NCBI RefSeq assembly: GCF_002111585.1 | Contig: NZ_LUTP01000011.1 | Span: 1 to 64,000 of the forward strand | DNA from: Lonsdalea iberica | GTDB lineage: Bacteria; Pseudomonadota; Gammaproteobacteria; Enterobacterales; Enterobacteriaceae | Length of the DNA: 64,000 nt | Direction of reading: 5' to 3' | Shown: positions 41,390-51,446 of the stretch, one piece after another | Position numbering within the stretch: the stretch's first letter is position 1 | Layout of the letters: each line of letters begins with the position of its first letter | Notes under the pieces: model-generated | What the model was told of the DNA's origin: nothing | Seen by the model: the letters and a program-made list of their open reading frames with translations, nothing else | The model's database searches: none | Translations under genes and position numbers: made by a program

Positions 41390-41719
41390 ATGAACAAGAA
41401 TCGACTAATAATCTGTATTGCTGCAGGGCTGGTGCTCCTTTCTGGTTGTACGGCCTATGACCGTGCAGAGAATTATTTCACCAAGCCGGTGGTAAAAGAC
41501 GTCAAAAAAGGGATGACCAAACAACAGGTCAATCAAATCGCAGGACCAGCGTCTACCCAGGCCACAATGATTAATGCACGTGGTACCTGTAACACCTACA
41601 TCCTGGGGACAAAAGACAAGAAAATACAGTACTACTTCGTCAGCTTCGATGAAACGGGGCATGTCCTGAATAAAGGCTTCCAGAGCTGTCAGGAATACGA
41701 TACTCATCCTCAGCGCTAA
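41390..41719 (+). CDS. osmE: Osmotically inducible lipoprotein OsmE
   Basis: 109 aa with a lipoprotein signal peptide (lipobox LLSGC, Cys at about 20) and a SmpA/OmlA-like fold. It matches E. coli OsmE in [30 protein letters not shown] and GTCNTYILG. Start ATG 41390 after AAGAGG. The final residues are shorter than in E. coli. Confidence 0.95.
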   Translation: MNKNRLIICIAAGLVLLSGCTAYDRAENYFTKPVVKDVKKGMTKQQVNQIAGPASTQATMINARGTCNTYILGTKDKKIQYYFVSFDETGHVLNKGFQSCQEYDTHPQR

Positions 41720-41733
41720 CGTGGATCGAGCCA

Positions 41734-41772
41734 TAAAAAAAGCCGAACATTTTGTTCGGCTTTTTGGTTTTA
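41734..41772. terminator. Bidirectional terminator between osmE and tcyP
   Basis: AAAAAGCCGAACA and TGTTCGGCTTTTT form a 13-bp stem with A's on one side and T's on the other, so it can serve both convergent genes. Confidence 0.92.
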
Positions 41773-41789
41773 AATGCGAGAGTTCGGAC

Positions 41790-43181
41790 TTACTGCTGTT
41801 TTAATTTCACGTCTTCCCGAGAATTAAACACCTGCTTGTCGGTTTGCTTCAGTAACTGACTGGTCACCGTCCCCGCCGTCATCGAACCGCTGACGTTCAA
41901 CGCGGTGCGGCCCATATCAATGAGAGGTTCGATTGAAATAAGCAGAGCCACCAGCGTCACCGGAAGCCCCATCGCGGGCAGGACAATCAGCGCCGCGAAA
42001 GTTGCGCCGCCGCCCACGCCAGCAACGCCGGCGGAACTGATGGTCACGATGCCTACCAGTGTGGCAATCCAAACCGGGTCTAACGGATTGATGCCAACCG
42101 TTGGCGCGACCATCACCGCCAGCATGGCCGGATACAACCCCGCACAACCGTTTTGGCCGATGGTTGTGCCGAAAGAGGCAGCGAAGCTGGCGATAGACTC
42201 CGGTATGCCCAGACGTCGGGTTTGCGCTTCAATACTCAGTGGTATAGTGGCCGCGCTGGAGCGACTGGTGAAGGCGAAGGACAATACCGGGCCAACTTTA
42301 CGGAAAAAGCGAGCCGGGTTAATGCCGGTCAGCGAGAGCAGCAGGGCGTGAACGACGAACATGATGGCCAGCCCCAGATAAGAGGCGACTACGAAGCTGC
42401 CGAGCTTGATGATGTCCTGCAGATTTGAGCTGGCCACCATCTTGGTCATCAACGCAAGCACGCCGTAAGGTGTCAAACGCATGACCAGTCGCACCAGCTT
42501 CATCACCCACGACTGAAGAGTATCGATGGCGATCAAGACCCGTTGGCCTTTTTCAGCATCGTCCTTCAGCAATTGAAGCGCGGCGACACCCAGAAACGCG
42601 GCGAAGATGACCACGCTGATAATAGCCGTTGGGCTGGCGCCGGCCAGATCCGCGAACGGGTTCTTGGGGAGAAGAGACAAGATTAGCTTTGGCACGGAGA
42701 GATCGGCGACCTTGCCGGCGTAGTTGCTCTCAATTGCCGACAGTCGAGCCGTTTCCTGTGCGCCTTGGACCAGCCCTGAGGCGTTGAGCCCAAACAGATT
42801 GGTGACGAAAACCCCGACCAGCGCGGCAATCAGCGTAGTGAAAAGCAGCGTTCCGATAGTCAGTAGGCTGATTTTCCCTAGCGACGAGGCATTGTGCAAC
42901 TTCGCGACCGAGCTGAGAATAGACACAAAGACCAGCGGCATGACGACCATTTGCAGCAGTTGGACATAGCCATTGCCGACGATATTAAACCAGGCAATCG
43001 ACTGTGCAATGACCGGTGTGTTATTGCCGTAGATCAGGTGCAATCCCAAGCCCAACAACACGCCGAGTACCAGACCCAGCAGCACTTTCTTCGCCAGACT
43101 CCAGCGCGCGTTGCCGCAGAAGCGCAGCGCAATCAGTAGCAGGGCGAACACAATGACATTCAGTATGAGCGGAAAATTCAT
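41790..43181 (-). CDS. tcyP: L-cystine:H+/Na+ symporter TcyP (YdjN)
   Basis: Inner-membrane transporter of the dicarboxylate/amino acid:cation symporter family. 463 aa from the ATG at 43181, exactly the E. coli length; a GTG two codons upstream is too close to its ribosome-binding site. Eight or so hydrophobic helices. The re-entrant loop with [16 protein letters not shown] and the later [19 protein letters not shown] are diagnostic. It imports cystine for sulfur supply. Confidence 0.95.
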   Translation of the reverse strand: MNFPLILNVIVFALLLIALRFCGNARWSLAKKVLLGLVLGVLLGLGLHLIYGNNTPVIAQSIAWFNIVGNGYVQLLQMVVMPLVFVSILSSVAKLHNASSLGKISLLTIGTLLFTTLIAALVGVFVTNLFGLNASGLVQGAQETARLSAIESNYAGKVADLSVPKLILSLLPKNPFADLAGASPTAIISVVIFAAFLGVAALQLLKDDAEKGQRVLIAIDTLQSWVMKLVRLVMRLTPYGVLALMTKMVASSNLQDIIKLGSFVVASYLGLAIMFVVHALLLSLTGINPARFFRKVGPVLSFAFTSRSSAATIPLSIEAQTRRLGIPESIASFAASFGTTIGQNGCAGLYPAMLAVMVAPTVGINPLDPVWIATLVGIVTISSAGVAGVGGGATFAALIVLPAMGLPVTLVALLISIEPLIDMGRTALNVSGSMTAGTVTSQLLKQTDKQVFNSREDVKLKQQ

Positions 43182-43294
43182 CTCCACTTCTCCCTCGTTG
43201 GTTATCTTTTATCTTGCTCCCCGGGCGGGGAGACAGGCGCGCTAGAATAGCAGGTCTTATCGGCGGGTGTTACCGGCAACAGGACAGGCTGCAC

Positions 43295-43897
43295 CTAAAA
43301 ACGCAGTGAAGTGCTGCGTTGCGGGGTGAGTAACTGATGGAGTTGTAAGCTAAGGCCCTGAAGCCATTTCGTAGGTTGAGGATAGTTCCAGCTTTCCAGC
43401 GACCTCTGGGGCTGCCATAACGAGAACACAATCAGCCCCAAACATAGCATCCGTTCCAGCTGATTGCCTTTTTGGCTTTGTAATATAGGAAAGCGGAATC
43501 GCCAGCGGCACGGCCATAGTAGCGGTACGCCTGCTGACGTCAGCATATCCGCTACGATATGGCTGAGATAGCCGACAATCATCGCGTGATAGACGTCGCT
43601 GGGGATCGGCCAACTCACCGGGAGTTGAGTATGAATAAAGTACAGCCCGGCAATGATTGCTAACAGGCTGTGAGTGAAGCCGCGATGTCCGCACAGGCGC
43701 GCCACCGGGACAGAGATCCACTTTAAACGTTGTCCCAGTACTGATTTGGGGTGGTCGATGTCCGGCAGTAGTGATGTCAACATGGCCGCAGGGATAATGT
43801 GCCACCAGTCTCCGGCCGCAAGCGCGGGCGAAAGCTCTGCTTTTTTGGCGAAAATGGCGCTGGCAACAGCGAATAGAAGGTGGCCTTCGGCGGTCAT
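43295..43897 (-). CDS. ydjM: Inner membrane protein YdjM, SOS-induced
   Basis: 200 aa (E. coli 196), DUF457/YdjM family membrane-bound metal-dependent hydrolase-like protein with four or so hydrophobic segments. Conserved: MTAEGHLLF, LPDIDHPKSVLGQRLKWIS, GHRGFTHSLLA and LSHIVADMLTSAGVPLLWP. In E. coli it is a LexA regulon member; the box at 43914-43929 agrees. Precise function unknown. Confidence 0.93.
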   Translation of the reverse strand: MTAEGHLLFAVASAIFAKKAELSPALAAGDWWHIIPAAMLTSLLPDIDHPKSVLGQRLKWISVPVARLCGHRGFTHSLLAIIAGLYFIHTQLPVSWPIPSDVYHAMIVGYLSHIVADMLTSAGVPLLWPCRWRFRFPILQSQKGNQLERMLCLGLIVFSLWQPQRSLESWNYPQPTKWLQGLSLQLHQLLTPQRSTSLRF

Positions 43898-43913
43898 GCG
43901 GTATCTCAGGAGG

Positions 43914-43929
43914 CTGTCATTTTATACAG
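43914..43929 (-). promoter_or_regulatory. LexA (SOS) box of ydjM
   Basis: CTGTCATTTTATACAG fits CTGT-N8-ACAG, 16 bases upstream of the ydjM ATG. Confidence 0.85.
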
Positions 43930-44067
43930 TATAAAATAATGTAACGGGAGGGGGAAGACGTGACGGCGTAACTCTTTGTGATATTAGGCCCCGTCAACAG
44001 GCGCAGTCAGACGGTTATCGTGCGGTTGGCAAGCCGTGAAGTGAAATTGATCGAGTAGCAGGTAGAC

Positions 44068-44095
44068 AAATATCCCCGCGGTGAAGCCCACGGGG
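44068..44095 (-). terminator. Possible terminator after adhP
   Basis: CCCCG and CGGGG with additional G-C pairs inside form an imperfect stem 10-30 bases past the adhP stop. On the reverse strand it is followed by ATATTTGTC. Confidence 0.45.
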
Positions 44096-44104
44096 AAGAG
44101 GCGA

Positions 44105-45126
44105 TTACAGCGACATATCGACGACGATACGGCCTTCAATCTTACCGGCATGCATGCGAGCGAAAATGTCGTTGATATTTTCCAACGGTTCAACGGCAAT
44201 ATTAGCTTTCACTTTGCCTTTGCTGGCGAAGTCCAGTGACTCCTGCAGGTCTTTACGCGTCCCGACGATGGAACCGCGAACGGTGATACCGTCCAGCACC
44301 ATGTCGAAGATCGACAGATCGAATTTACCCGGCGGCAGGCCGTTCAACGCGATGGTGCCGCCGCGGCGGCCATACCGATGGCCTGCTCGAATGCTTTCGG
44401 AGAAACCGCGGTGACCAGAACGCCATGCGCGCCGCCAATTTCTTTTTTCAGGTAAGCCACCGGGTCGGTGTTTTTTGCGTTGACGGTGACGGCTGCGCCC
44501 AGACGTTTGGCGAACTCCAGCTTGCTGTCGTCGATATCAACGGCCGCAACGTTCAGGCCCATCGCCTTCGCGTATTGAACGGCCAAGTGACCTAGACCAC
44601 CGATACCGGAGATAACGACCCAGTCGCCCGGTTTGGTGTCGGTCATTTTCAGACCTTTATAAACGGTTACGCCTGCGCACAGGATAGGGGCGATTTCGTT
44701 AAACTCCACGTCATCCGGCAGGATACCGACATAATTGGCATCGGCGAGGCAGTATTCTGCGAAGCTTCCGTTGACCGAGTAGCCGGAGTTCTGCTGTTTT
44801 TCACACAGCGTTTCCCAACCGTCCAAACAGTATTCGCAGTGTCCACAGGCGGAATACAGCCAGGGAACGCCCACGCGATCGCCTTCTTTCAGGTGAGTGA
44901 CGCCCGCACCGATTTTAACCACGTGCCCCACACCTTCGTGGCCCGGAATAAAGGGCGGATTAGGTTTGACCGGCCAGTCACCTTCTACGGCGTGGAGATC
45001 GGTGTGGCATACGCCGGTGGCGGCAATTTTGACCAATATCTGACCTGGCCCCACTTCCGGTACAGGGACCTGCTCGATAACCAGAGGCTGTCCAAAGGCT
45101 TTTGCAACTGCTGCTTTCATCATCAT
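44105..45126 (-). pseudogene. adhP: Zinc alcohol dehydrogenase AdhP with one frameshift
   Basis: Medium-chain NAD alcohol dehydrogenase, about 340 aa if repaired. Zinc ligands are visible: [22 protein letters not shown] and the structural [15 protein letters not shown]. The Rossmann motif is [17 protein letters not shown]. The first frame ends [10 protein letters not shown] at about 44369-44371. Adding one C restores [17 protein letters not shown] and joins the second frame, which runs to 44105. The start ATG at 45126 has GGAG eight bases upstream. Either a sequencing error in a GC-rich run or recent inactivation. Confidence 0.88.
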
Positions 45127-45328
45127 GAAACCATCTCCGTTGTATTGGTGATATATCGATAGTAAGCGTAGCATATCGGCGAGATAAAAAATGTGAAAAG
45201 AGAAGCAAATTCATTCTCATTAACAGATTGATATGATTGTTAAAATCGTTTTGACGATGAAGAGAACATCCCTGTTTTCTGTAAGGAAAAACCGGCAAGG
45301 GGAAGATAAAGAGGAGCTGGATTAATGA

Positions 45329-45350
45329 GTGCTCCGGCTTGACGGAGCAC
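45329..45350. repeat. Hairpin after hxpB
   Basis: GTGCTCCG and CGGAGCAC form an 8-bp stem with a 6-base loop, 11 bases past the hxpB stop. Likely terminator or 3'-end stabiliser, but lacking a U tract. Confidence 0.5.
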
Positions 45351-45360
45351 CGCAAGTGGT

Positions 45361-46026
45361 TCAGGAAATGTGGGCGGCGGTGAGCTGTTCCAGCGACTCC
45401 AGTTTAACGTCAGCTAATGCCCAACGCGGGTCGTTGCGCATCTCTGCCGCCGGAACGACGATAGAACGCATGCGGGCGGCCTTGGTCGCGATCATGCCAT
45501 TGACCGAATCTTCCAAAGTGACGCAGGCGAGCGGGGAGACGTCCAGCGCGTGCGCCGCGCGCAGATAAACTTCGGGATGAGGCTTGCTATAGGGGAGTTG
45601 GTCGGCGGACATCAGCGTATCGAAATAATCCCGCAGATTAAACATCTCCAGCACTTGCTCCAACATAAATAGCGGGGAGGCGGACGCCAGACCGATCTTC
45701 AGATTTTGGCTGCGGCACAGTTGCAATGCCTGCTCCACGCCCGGTAACAAAGGACGGCTTTCTTCCACGCACTCAATGGTACGTTTGATGATGCGAGTGG
45801 TGACATCTTCTTTGCTGGGGCCTTTCCAGGGGGAGTGCTGGTACCAGAGTGCAACCACCATATCAATACGCAGGCCCAACAGGTCCGGCATGCCGTCGGT
45901 TGAAGACATATCGACGCCCAATCCGCTAATGACTTCATGTATCGAACGCTCCCAAAACGGTTCTGAATCAATCAGCAAACCGTCCATGTCGAAAATGGCC
46001 GCGTTAATAGGGTAAATAGCAGGCAT
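45361..46026 (-). CDS. hxpB: Hexitol phosphatase HxpB (YniC), HAD family
   Basis: 221 aa (E. coli 222). HAD phosphatase acting on 2-deoxyglucose-6-phosphate, mannitol-1-phosphate and sorbitol-6-phosphate. Motif I FDMDGLLIDSEP, motif II LASASPLFML, motif III YSKPHPEVYL and motif IV LEDSVNGMIA are all intact. The ATG at 46026 follows GGAG by nine bases; a start nine codons upstream is less likely. Confidence 0.95.
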   Translation of the reverse strand: MPAIYPINAAIFDMDGLLIDSEPFWERSIHEVISGLGVDMSSTDGMPDLLGLRIDMVVALWYQHSPWKGPSKEDVTTRIIKRTIECVEESRPLLPGVEQALQLCRSQNLKIGLASASPLFMLEQVLEMFNLRDYFDTLMSADQLPYSKPHPEVYLRAAHALDVSPLACVTLEDSVNGMIATKAARMRSIVVPAAEMRNDPRWALADVKLESLEQLTAAHIS

Positions 46027-46232
46027 AGGGCTGGACTCCTGTGAGGGTGACAATCAAAAAGAGTTGCAATTATAAACCAGTTATTCGCTAAATCATTGCT
46101 TCAAAAGGCCATCCTGAAAGAAAACGTTGACTCGTTGGAAACCTGAAGTACCCTGCTAACGGTTTTTATGTGTCTACACTATGTGTTATCTCATTGAGAT
46201 ATTTAGTCTGCGTCACTCATCAAGGGGAACTC

Positions 46233-46781
46233 ATGACGTATCAACAGGCAGGCCTTATCGCCGTGGTCAAACGTATCGCGGGATGGATCATTTTTATTCC
46301 GGCCGTGCTTTCTACGATCATTTCGCTGGCGAATGTCATTTATGACTTCACCGAGAGAAAGCAGGGGATTAATGGGGTAATGCAGGACTTTTTGCATCTG
46401 GTCGTGGAAGTGCTTCGCTTCAATACGCCGTTTCTCAATCTCTTCTGGCATAACTCGCCGGTGCCGGACTTTAGCCGCCTATTCTCTTCACCGACCCTGA
46501 TGTTTTGGCTGATTTATATCCTTATCTTTGTCGGGTTGGCCATGCAGGTGTCCGGTGCGCGCCTTTCGCGTCAAGTGAAGCATATCCGCGAGGGGCTGGA
46601 AGATCAGATGATCTTGGAAACCGCAAAAGGCAACGACGGCAAAACCCGTCACGAACTGGAAACCCGGGTCAAACTTCCGCGCCACACCATTCTGTTTCAG
46701 TTCTTCCCGCTGTACATTTTGCCGGTCATCGTCGGCGTCATTGGCTATGTCGTACTAAAAGTCATCGGCCTGATCGCCTGA
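46233..46781 (+). CDS. yniB: YniB family inner membrane protein
   Basis: 182 aa with three or four hydrophobic segments (IIFIPAVLSTIISLANVIY, LMFWLIYILIFVGLAMQV, FFPLYILPVIVGVIGYVVL). It matches E. coli YniB. Function unknown. AAGGGGA precedes the ATG at 46233. Flanked by hxpB (yniC) and yniA, as in E. coli. Confidence 0.92.
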   Translation: MTYQQAGLIAVVKRIAGWIIFIPAVLSTIISLANVIYDFTERKQGINGVMQDFLHLVVEVLRFNTPFLNLFWHNSPVPDFSRLFSSPTLMFWLIYILIFVGLAMQVSGARLSRQVKHIREGLEDQMILETAKGNDGKTRHELETRVKLPRHTILFQFFPLYILPVIVGVIGYVVLKVIGLIA

Positions 46782-46821
46782 TTGCGCGGGTTGGGGAACA
46801 GCCCGACTCACGCCATACTCG

Positions 46822-47687
46822 CTAGCCCACCTCATGCAGCTGCGCATCGATCGCCTGCTGCGCCGCGGCAATGGACTCGCCGCCGAACAAATTTGCCCGA
46901 TTGAGCAGGGTGTAAATTTGGTAAATCGGCTGCCGTTCTACAAAACCGTTATCAAGCGGCCAGACATTCTGGTAACCGTCATAGATTTGCGGTGGGAGTT
47001 TCGGATAGAGCGGCAGCATCGCCAGATCGCACTCCCGATCTCCCCAATAGCAGGCCGGGTCGAACAGATACACGCCACCCGCGCTGTTCCCCCAGTTGTC
47101 AGACCACAAATCGCCATGCAGCAGCGAAGGCGGCGGCTGGTGGCTGGAAAGTTTCTGTTCTGCGATGGCTACCAACGCATCGATATCCCCGAAAGACATC
47201 CCTTTTTCTGCCGCCAGTTGCAGTTGCCAGCCGATTCGTTGTTCGGCAAAAAACGGGACCAGCGGCGGCGCCAGGCATTCGGCTGTGGGGTGGTGGAGAG
47301 GTCGTTATCGAAGTCGAAGCCAAACAGGAGTTGTTCGCTCCACTGGTGCAGGCGCGCCAACTGTTCGCCGAGGCGCCACGCTCCGTGCGCATCCAAGGGT
47401 TTGAATTCAATATATTGTAGGAGAAGGAAGCTGACGTCTCGGTGGCTGCCGACACCATATACCTTGGGAACATGCACCGTTTCGCTCCGGGCCAGCAGCT
47501 CAAGCTGTTCAGCTTCCGCCCGGAATTTCGGCAGCATCTCCCGTGAGTCACTTTTGATAAAAACGTCGTGCTTGCCATAACGGAGATACCATGCGGAATG
47601 GATCTCTCCGCCCGGCAATTCCCTGCGATCCCGTAATTCTCCCGGCCCCAAATGTTCTGCCAATAATTGACCGATCGAGTGCCACAT
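46822..47687 (-). pseudogene. yniA: YniA fructosamine-kinase family protein with one frameshift
   Basis: About 288 aa if repaired (E. coli YniA 286). The N-terminal frame reads MWHSIGQLLAEHLGPGEL ... NAWRRRWSRF and then goes out of frame. The C-terminal frame has LLHGDLWSDNWG (catalytic HGDLW) and FDPACYWGDRECDLAM. The break is a run of six T on the coding strand (plus-strand 47248-47253). A seventh T restores RFFAEQRIGWQLQLAAEKG, matching E. coli. The family phosphorylates ketosamines. Probable homopolymer error or recent lesion. Confidence 0.88.
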
Positions 47688-47836
47688 CGAGAAACCTCCT
47701 GTTGGAATGACGCGATATATCGTTACGTTAGCGGTCCATGTCCTCTAAAATTCGTCACCATCGCCTTCCATCGCACATGCTAGCGGCGGGTAGGGTATTG
47801 AAGCGTGTTTGGTTAAAAAAACGGCGTTGGCTTCAC

Positions 47837-47887
47837 CATACCGCCAACCGTAATCCCTTGTCACGGCCGGCGGTATGAATTTTTGCG
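47837..47887. repeat. Inverted repeat after sitD
   Basis: CATACCGCC and GGCGGTATG are perfect complements 33 bases apart, ending two bases before the sitD stop codon. It is probably part of the 3' end of the sit transcript; a T-rich stretch follows about 20 bases further on. Confidence 0.45.
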
Positions 47888-47888
47888 G

Positions 47889-48728
47889 TTAAACGTTGAT
47901 GCGAGGGTGTCGAGACTTCAATTGGTGATAGCTCAGTGCAACAGCAAACAGACATGCCTGAATAATGACGATGCAGGGGCCGGTTGCGCCGTCGATGTAA
48001 AAACTGACCCACGTGCCGGACACGCACGATAAAACCGACACTCCCGTAGCGATGAGCAGCATACGGTCAAACGTCTTGCAGAACAGATAGGCGATGATAC
48101 CGGGCGCGATCAGCATGGCGATGACCAGAATGACGCCGACTGCCTGTAAAGAAGCGACGATAGTCAGGGACAGCAGGCATAACAGCCCATAGTGCAACCC
48201 TTTTACCGGCAGTCCGATTACGCGAGCGTGGTTGGGGTCGAAACAGTACAACATGAAGTCTCGGCGACGCAGCAGCACTATCGTTAATGTAATGGCGGCG
48301 ATAACGACGATTTGCCACAGGTCAGCCTGAGAAATTCCCAGCACGTTGCCAAACAGAATGTGGGTGAGGTGCTGATCGCTATCGACGCGGGCAAACATCA
48401 CTAGTCCTAGCGCGAACATACCGGAGAAAATAATCCCCATCACGGTATCCTCCTTCACCCGGCAGTGGGTCTTCACGTAGCCCGTTGCGACCGCGCAGAA
48501 GAGGCCGGAGGCGAATGCGCCTATCGCCAATGGAATGCCAAGCGAGAATGCCAGCACAATCCCCGGCAGCACGGCGTGGGAAATGGCGTCTCCCATTAAA
48601 GACCAGCCTTTGAGCACCAGATAGCAGGACAGTACAGCGCAAACGACGCCGGTAATTACCGCTGCCAGCAGGGCGCGTTGCATAAACGGATAGCTCAGCG
48701 GGTCGGTCATCCAGTGAACCAGACTCAT
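47889..48728 (-). CDS. sitD: Manganese/iron ABC transporter permease SitD
   Basis: 279-aa inner-membrane permease of the ABC-3 family. The ATG at 48728 ([20 protein letters not shown]) has GGGAGAG five bases upstream and overlaps the sitC stop in an ATGA. Conserved parts: [18 protein letters not shown] and LQAVGVILVIAMLIAPG. Several TM helices. A longer open frame continues upstream but overlaps sitC and is not real. Confidence 0.93.
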   Translation of the reverse strand: MSLVHWMTDPLSYPFMQRALLAAVITGVVCAVLSCYLVLKGWSLMGDAISHAVLPGIVLAFSLGIPLAIGAFASGLFCAVATGYVKTHCRVKEDTVMGIIFSGMFALGLVMFARVDSDQHLTHILFGNVLGISQADLWQIVVIAAITLTIVLLRRRDFMLYCFDPNHARVIGLPVKGLHYGLLCLLSLTIVASLQAVGVILVIAMLIAPGIIAYLFCKTFDRMLLIATGVSVLSCVSGTWVSFYIDGATGPCIVIIQACLFAVALSYHQLKSRHPRINV

Positions 48729-49585
48729 GCGGTCTCTCCCTGTCTGGCGCGTCGACGTTGGCGACGCGCGGCCAGCACGCCATGTTTCGGCGCAAAAACA
48801 AAGGTCAGCAGGAAGACCAGCGTTTGTAGCGTGACGATAATGCCGCCGGTGGCGCCGTCCAGGAAGAAGCTGATATAGGCGCCCATCGCGCTCGTCAGCG
48901 TTCCTACAGCGATAGAGATCAAGATCAGATACCCAAATCGGTCGGTCAGCAGATAGGCCGTCGCGCCCGGCGTAATGACCATGGCGATCACCAGTATTGC
49001 GCCCACGGTCTGAAGCGCGGCGACGGTGCAGGCGCTTAGCAGGGTGAAGAACAGTATTTTCAGTCTCAACGGCGAGAGACCGAGCGAGCTGGCATGGTTT
49101 TCGTCGAAGAACACGGCAAGTAAATCTTTCCAACGCAGACACAATATGATGAAGGTCACGCCGCTAATGACCTTCACTTGCAGGACGTCTTCATCGGCAA
49201 TGCCGAGAATATTGCCGAAGATGATCGACTGTACATTGATGGAGGTCGGGTTCAACGAGATGATCAGCAGTCCCACGGCGAAAAAGGTCGAAAAGATAAA
49301 GCCGATGATAGCGTCTTCCTTTAGACGCGTTATCTGTCTGACGAAGGTTATGGCCAGCGCGGCCAGCATTCCGCTGAAAAACGCGCCAGCCGCATAAGGC
49401 AGCCCCAGCGCGTAGGCGCCAGCGACGCCGGGAACGACCGAATGGGACAGGGCGTCTCCCATTAGAGACCAGCCTTTGAGCATCAGATAAGCGGAGAGAA
49501 AAGCACACACGGCGCCGACCATAGCACTGACCCAGATGGCTTTCAGCATGTAGTCGTAGCTAAAGGGAAGGAGTAATTCGCTCAT
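48725..49585 (-). CDS. sitC: Manganese/iron ABC transporter permease SitC
   Basis: 286 aa, ABC-3 family, related to SitD ([40 protein letters not shown]). It probably pairs with SitD in the membrane channel. Its start overlaps the sitB stop by four bases (ATGA), so the operon is tightly coupled. The C-terminus is basic (RRQRRRARQ). Confidence 0.94.
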   Translation of the reverse strand: MSELLLPFSYDYMLKAIWVSAMVGAVCAFLSAYLMLKGWSLMGDALSHSVVPGVAGAYALGLPYAAGAFFSGMLAALAITFVRQITRLKEDAIIGFIFSTFFAVGLLIISLNPTSINVQSIIFGNILGIADEDVLQVKVISGVTFIILCLRWKDLLAVFFDENHASSLGLSPLRLKILFFTLLSACTVAALQTVGAILVIAMVITPGATAYLLTDRFGYLILISIAVGTLTSAMGAYISFFLDGATGGIIVTLQTLVFLLTFVFAPKHGVLAARRQRRRARQGETA

Positions 49586-50487
49586 GGCGCTTTTTTCTCC
49601 CCTGAAAATTGGCTGAATGTCGGAGGGTCGCTTTTGGTCGAACCGTAGAACACGGCGGGACGTTCATCATCCGTCAGCACCGTTACGCAGCGATTATCGT
49701 CGTCGGCGTGCAGATGGGATCCCCCTAAGTTGATGTGACGGAGCACGCCGCCGAAGGTTTTCTCCAGGTTGGACTGCGTAAACGTGCTGTGCGTCGGGCC
49801 CGCGGCGAGAACAGTGCGGTTGACCAAAATGACCTGGTCGCAGAACTCCGGCACGCTGCCGAGATTGTGGGTGGCGACAAGGATGAGATGACCTTCCGTT
49901 CGTAGCGCGCGCAGCAGGTCGACAATGGCATTTTCCGTTTGAACGTCCACCCCGGTAAACGGTTCGTCCAGTAATAGGACTCGCCCCTGTTGAGCCAGCG
50001 CTCTCGCGAGAAAAACACGTTTTTTCTGACCGCCGGACAGTTCGCCGATCTGGCGATCGCGTAAGCCAGAGAGTCCGACACGCTCCAGCGCCTCCGCGAC
50101 GAGGGCCTTATCTTTCGCTGCCGGTATTCGCAGGAAGTTCATCTTGCCATAGCGGCCCATCATGACGACGTCGGAAACCCGCACAGGGAAATTCCAGTCC
50201 ACTTCTTCAGTTTGCGGCACATAGGCGATCTGGTTTTGTTTCAGTGCGGCAGCAATGGGTTGCTGGTTCAGCCGAACCTCGCCGCTGGTGGGTTTGACCA
50301 GTCCCATAATGCTTTTGAATAACGTAGATTTACCGCTGCCGTTGACGCCGACCAGCGCGCAGATCGTGCCGTCAGTCAATGAAAAGGAGGCATCACGGAT
50401 GGCCTGATGGCCGTTGTTGTACGTGACGGAAACCGACTTAACATCCAATGACAGCGTATTGCGTGCTGTCTCTACAATTTGGGTCAT
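49582..50487 (-). CDS. sitB: Manganese/iron ABC transporter ATPase SitB
   Basis: 301-aa cytosolic ATPase. Walker [14 protein letters not shown]-loop [17 protein letters not shown] signature [13 protein letters not shown], Walker [11 protein letters not shown] and the H-switch VATHN are intact. It energises uptake through SitCD. It overlaps sitA by four bases. Confidence 0.95.
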   Translation of the reverse strand: MTQIVETARNTLSLDVKSVSVTYNNGHQAIRDASFSLTDGTICALVGVNGSGKSTLFKSIMGLVKPTSGEVRLNQQPIAAALKQNQIAYVPQTEEVDWNFPVRVSDVVMMGRYGKMNFLRIPAAKDKALVAEALERVGLSGLRDRQIGELSGGQKKRVFLARALAQQGRVLLLDEPFTGVDVQTENAIVDLLRALRTEGHLILVATHNLGSVPEFCDQVILVNRTVLAAGPTHSTFTQSNLEKTFGGVLRHINLGGSHLHADDDNRCVTVLTDDERPAVFYGSTKSDPPTFSQFSGEKKAP

Positions 50488-51395
50488 AGCTCGAATCCTT
50501 TAGCGATGGTATCCACCGTGACCCGTAGCAGGTCCAAATAACTGGGTACAGGACCGTCCTGAGTCGACAGAGAATCTACATACAAAATGCCGCCGTATCG
50601 GGCTCCGGTTTCCTTACTCACCTGACGCGCGGGCTTATCTGAAACCGTGCTTTCGCTGAAAATGACCGGAATGTGTTTCTGGCGAATTTGATCGATAACT
50701 CGTCGAACCTGCTGCGGTGAGCCCTGTTCATCGGCATTGATGGGCCACAGATAGATTTCACCTAAATGATAATCCTTAGCGAGATAGCTGAATGCGCCTT
50801 CGCTGGTCACCAACCAGCGCTGAGCCTCTGGAATGCGAGCCAGGCGCTCGCGCAGCGGCGCGTCGATGGCGTTGATTTTTTCGGCATAACGGCGGGCGTT
50901 CTCGTTATAGGTCGCGGCATGAGCGGGATCGTACTTCACCAAGCCCTGTCTAATATTCTCGACATAAATTAGTGCGTTAGCGGGGGACATCCAAGCGTGA
51001 GGATTTGGATTGCCGTTATAGGCGCCCTCACGGATTGGAAGAGGCGTGATGCCTTCGGTTACCACGACGGCGGGGACGTTCTTGATGTTTTCGAAAAAAC
51101 GTGTGAACCAGCGCTCCAGATTCATCCCGTTCCACAAAATCAGTTGGGCCGACTGGGTTTTGACGATGTCGCGCGGTGTCGGTTGATAATCATGAATGTC
51201 CGCGCCGGCTTTGGCGATGGAGACTACCGTCGCGGCATCGCCAGCGACATTTTGCGCCATATCCTGGATAATGGTCGAGGTTGTCACAACCCGGAATTTA
51301 TCAGCAGCGTGCGCGGACGCTAAGGTTAATGCACTGAAAACTATCCAGACGAAACTATAGAAAGAGACGGAAAGAGCGTGTCGACACGAATTCAT
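50484..51395 (-). CDS. sitA: Manganese/iron periplasmic binding protein SitA
   Basis: 303 aa with an N-terminal signal peptide of about 30 residues (cleavage after ASAHA). Cluster A-I metal-binding protein; ligands of this family are seen as H in [12 protein letters not shown] in [12 protein letters not shown] in [12 protein letters not shown] and D near the end (VDSLS). First gene of sitABCD, behind a Fur box. Sit systems import Mn(II), and Fe(II) at lower affinity, during oxidative stress and infection. Confidence 0.95.
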   Translation of the reverse strand: MNSCRHALSVSFYSFVWIVFSALTLASAHAADKFRVVTTSTIIQDMAQNVAGDAATVVSIAKAGADIHDYQPTPRDIVKTQSAQLILWNGMNLERWFTRFFENIKNVPAVVVTEGITPLPIREGAYNGNPNPHAWMSPANALIYVENIRQGLVKYDPAHAATYNENARRYAEKINAIDAPLRERLARIPEAQRWLVTSEGAFSYLAKDYHLGEIYLWPINADEQGSPQQVRRVIDQIRQKHIPVIFSESTVSDKPARQVSKETGARYGGILYVDSLSTQDGPVPSYLDLLRVTVDTIAKGFEL

Positions 51396-51427
51396 TAGAG
51401 GTCCTCTAAGGCTGTTAGTATTAATTG

Positions 51428-51446
51428 AATGATAATCGTTATCATT
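51428..51446 (-). promoter_or_regulatory. Fur box upstream of sitABCD
   Basis: AATGATAATCGTTATCATT is an almost perfect palindrome matching the 19-bp Fur consensus. It lies about 35 bases before the sitA ATG, so Fur-Fe(II) should repress the operon. An MntR site could overlap but was not distinguished. Confidence 0.88.

Noticed and set aside
48729-49142. Long upstream extension of sitD (open frame to 49142)
   Set aside because: It lies inside sitC in another frame. The ATG at 48728 has a good ribosome-binding site and the ATGA overlap expected in the operon.
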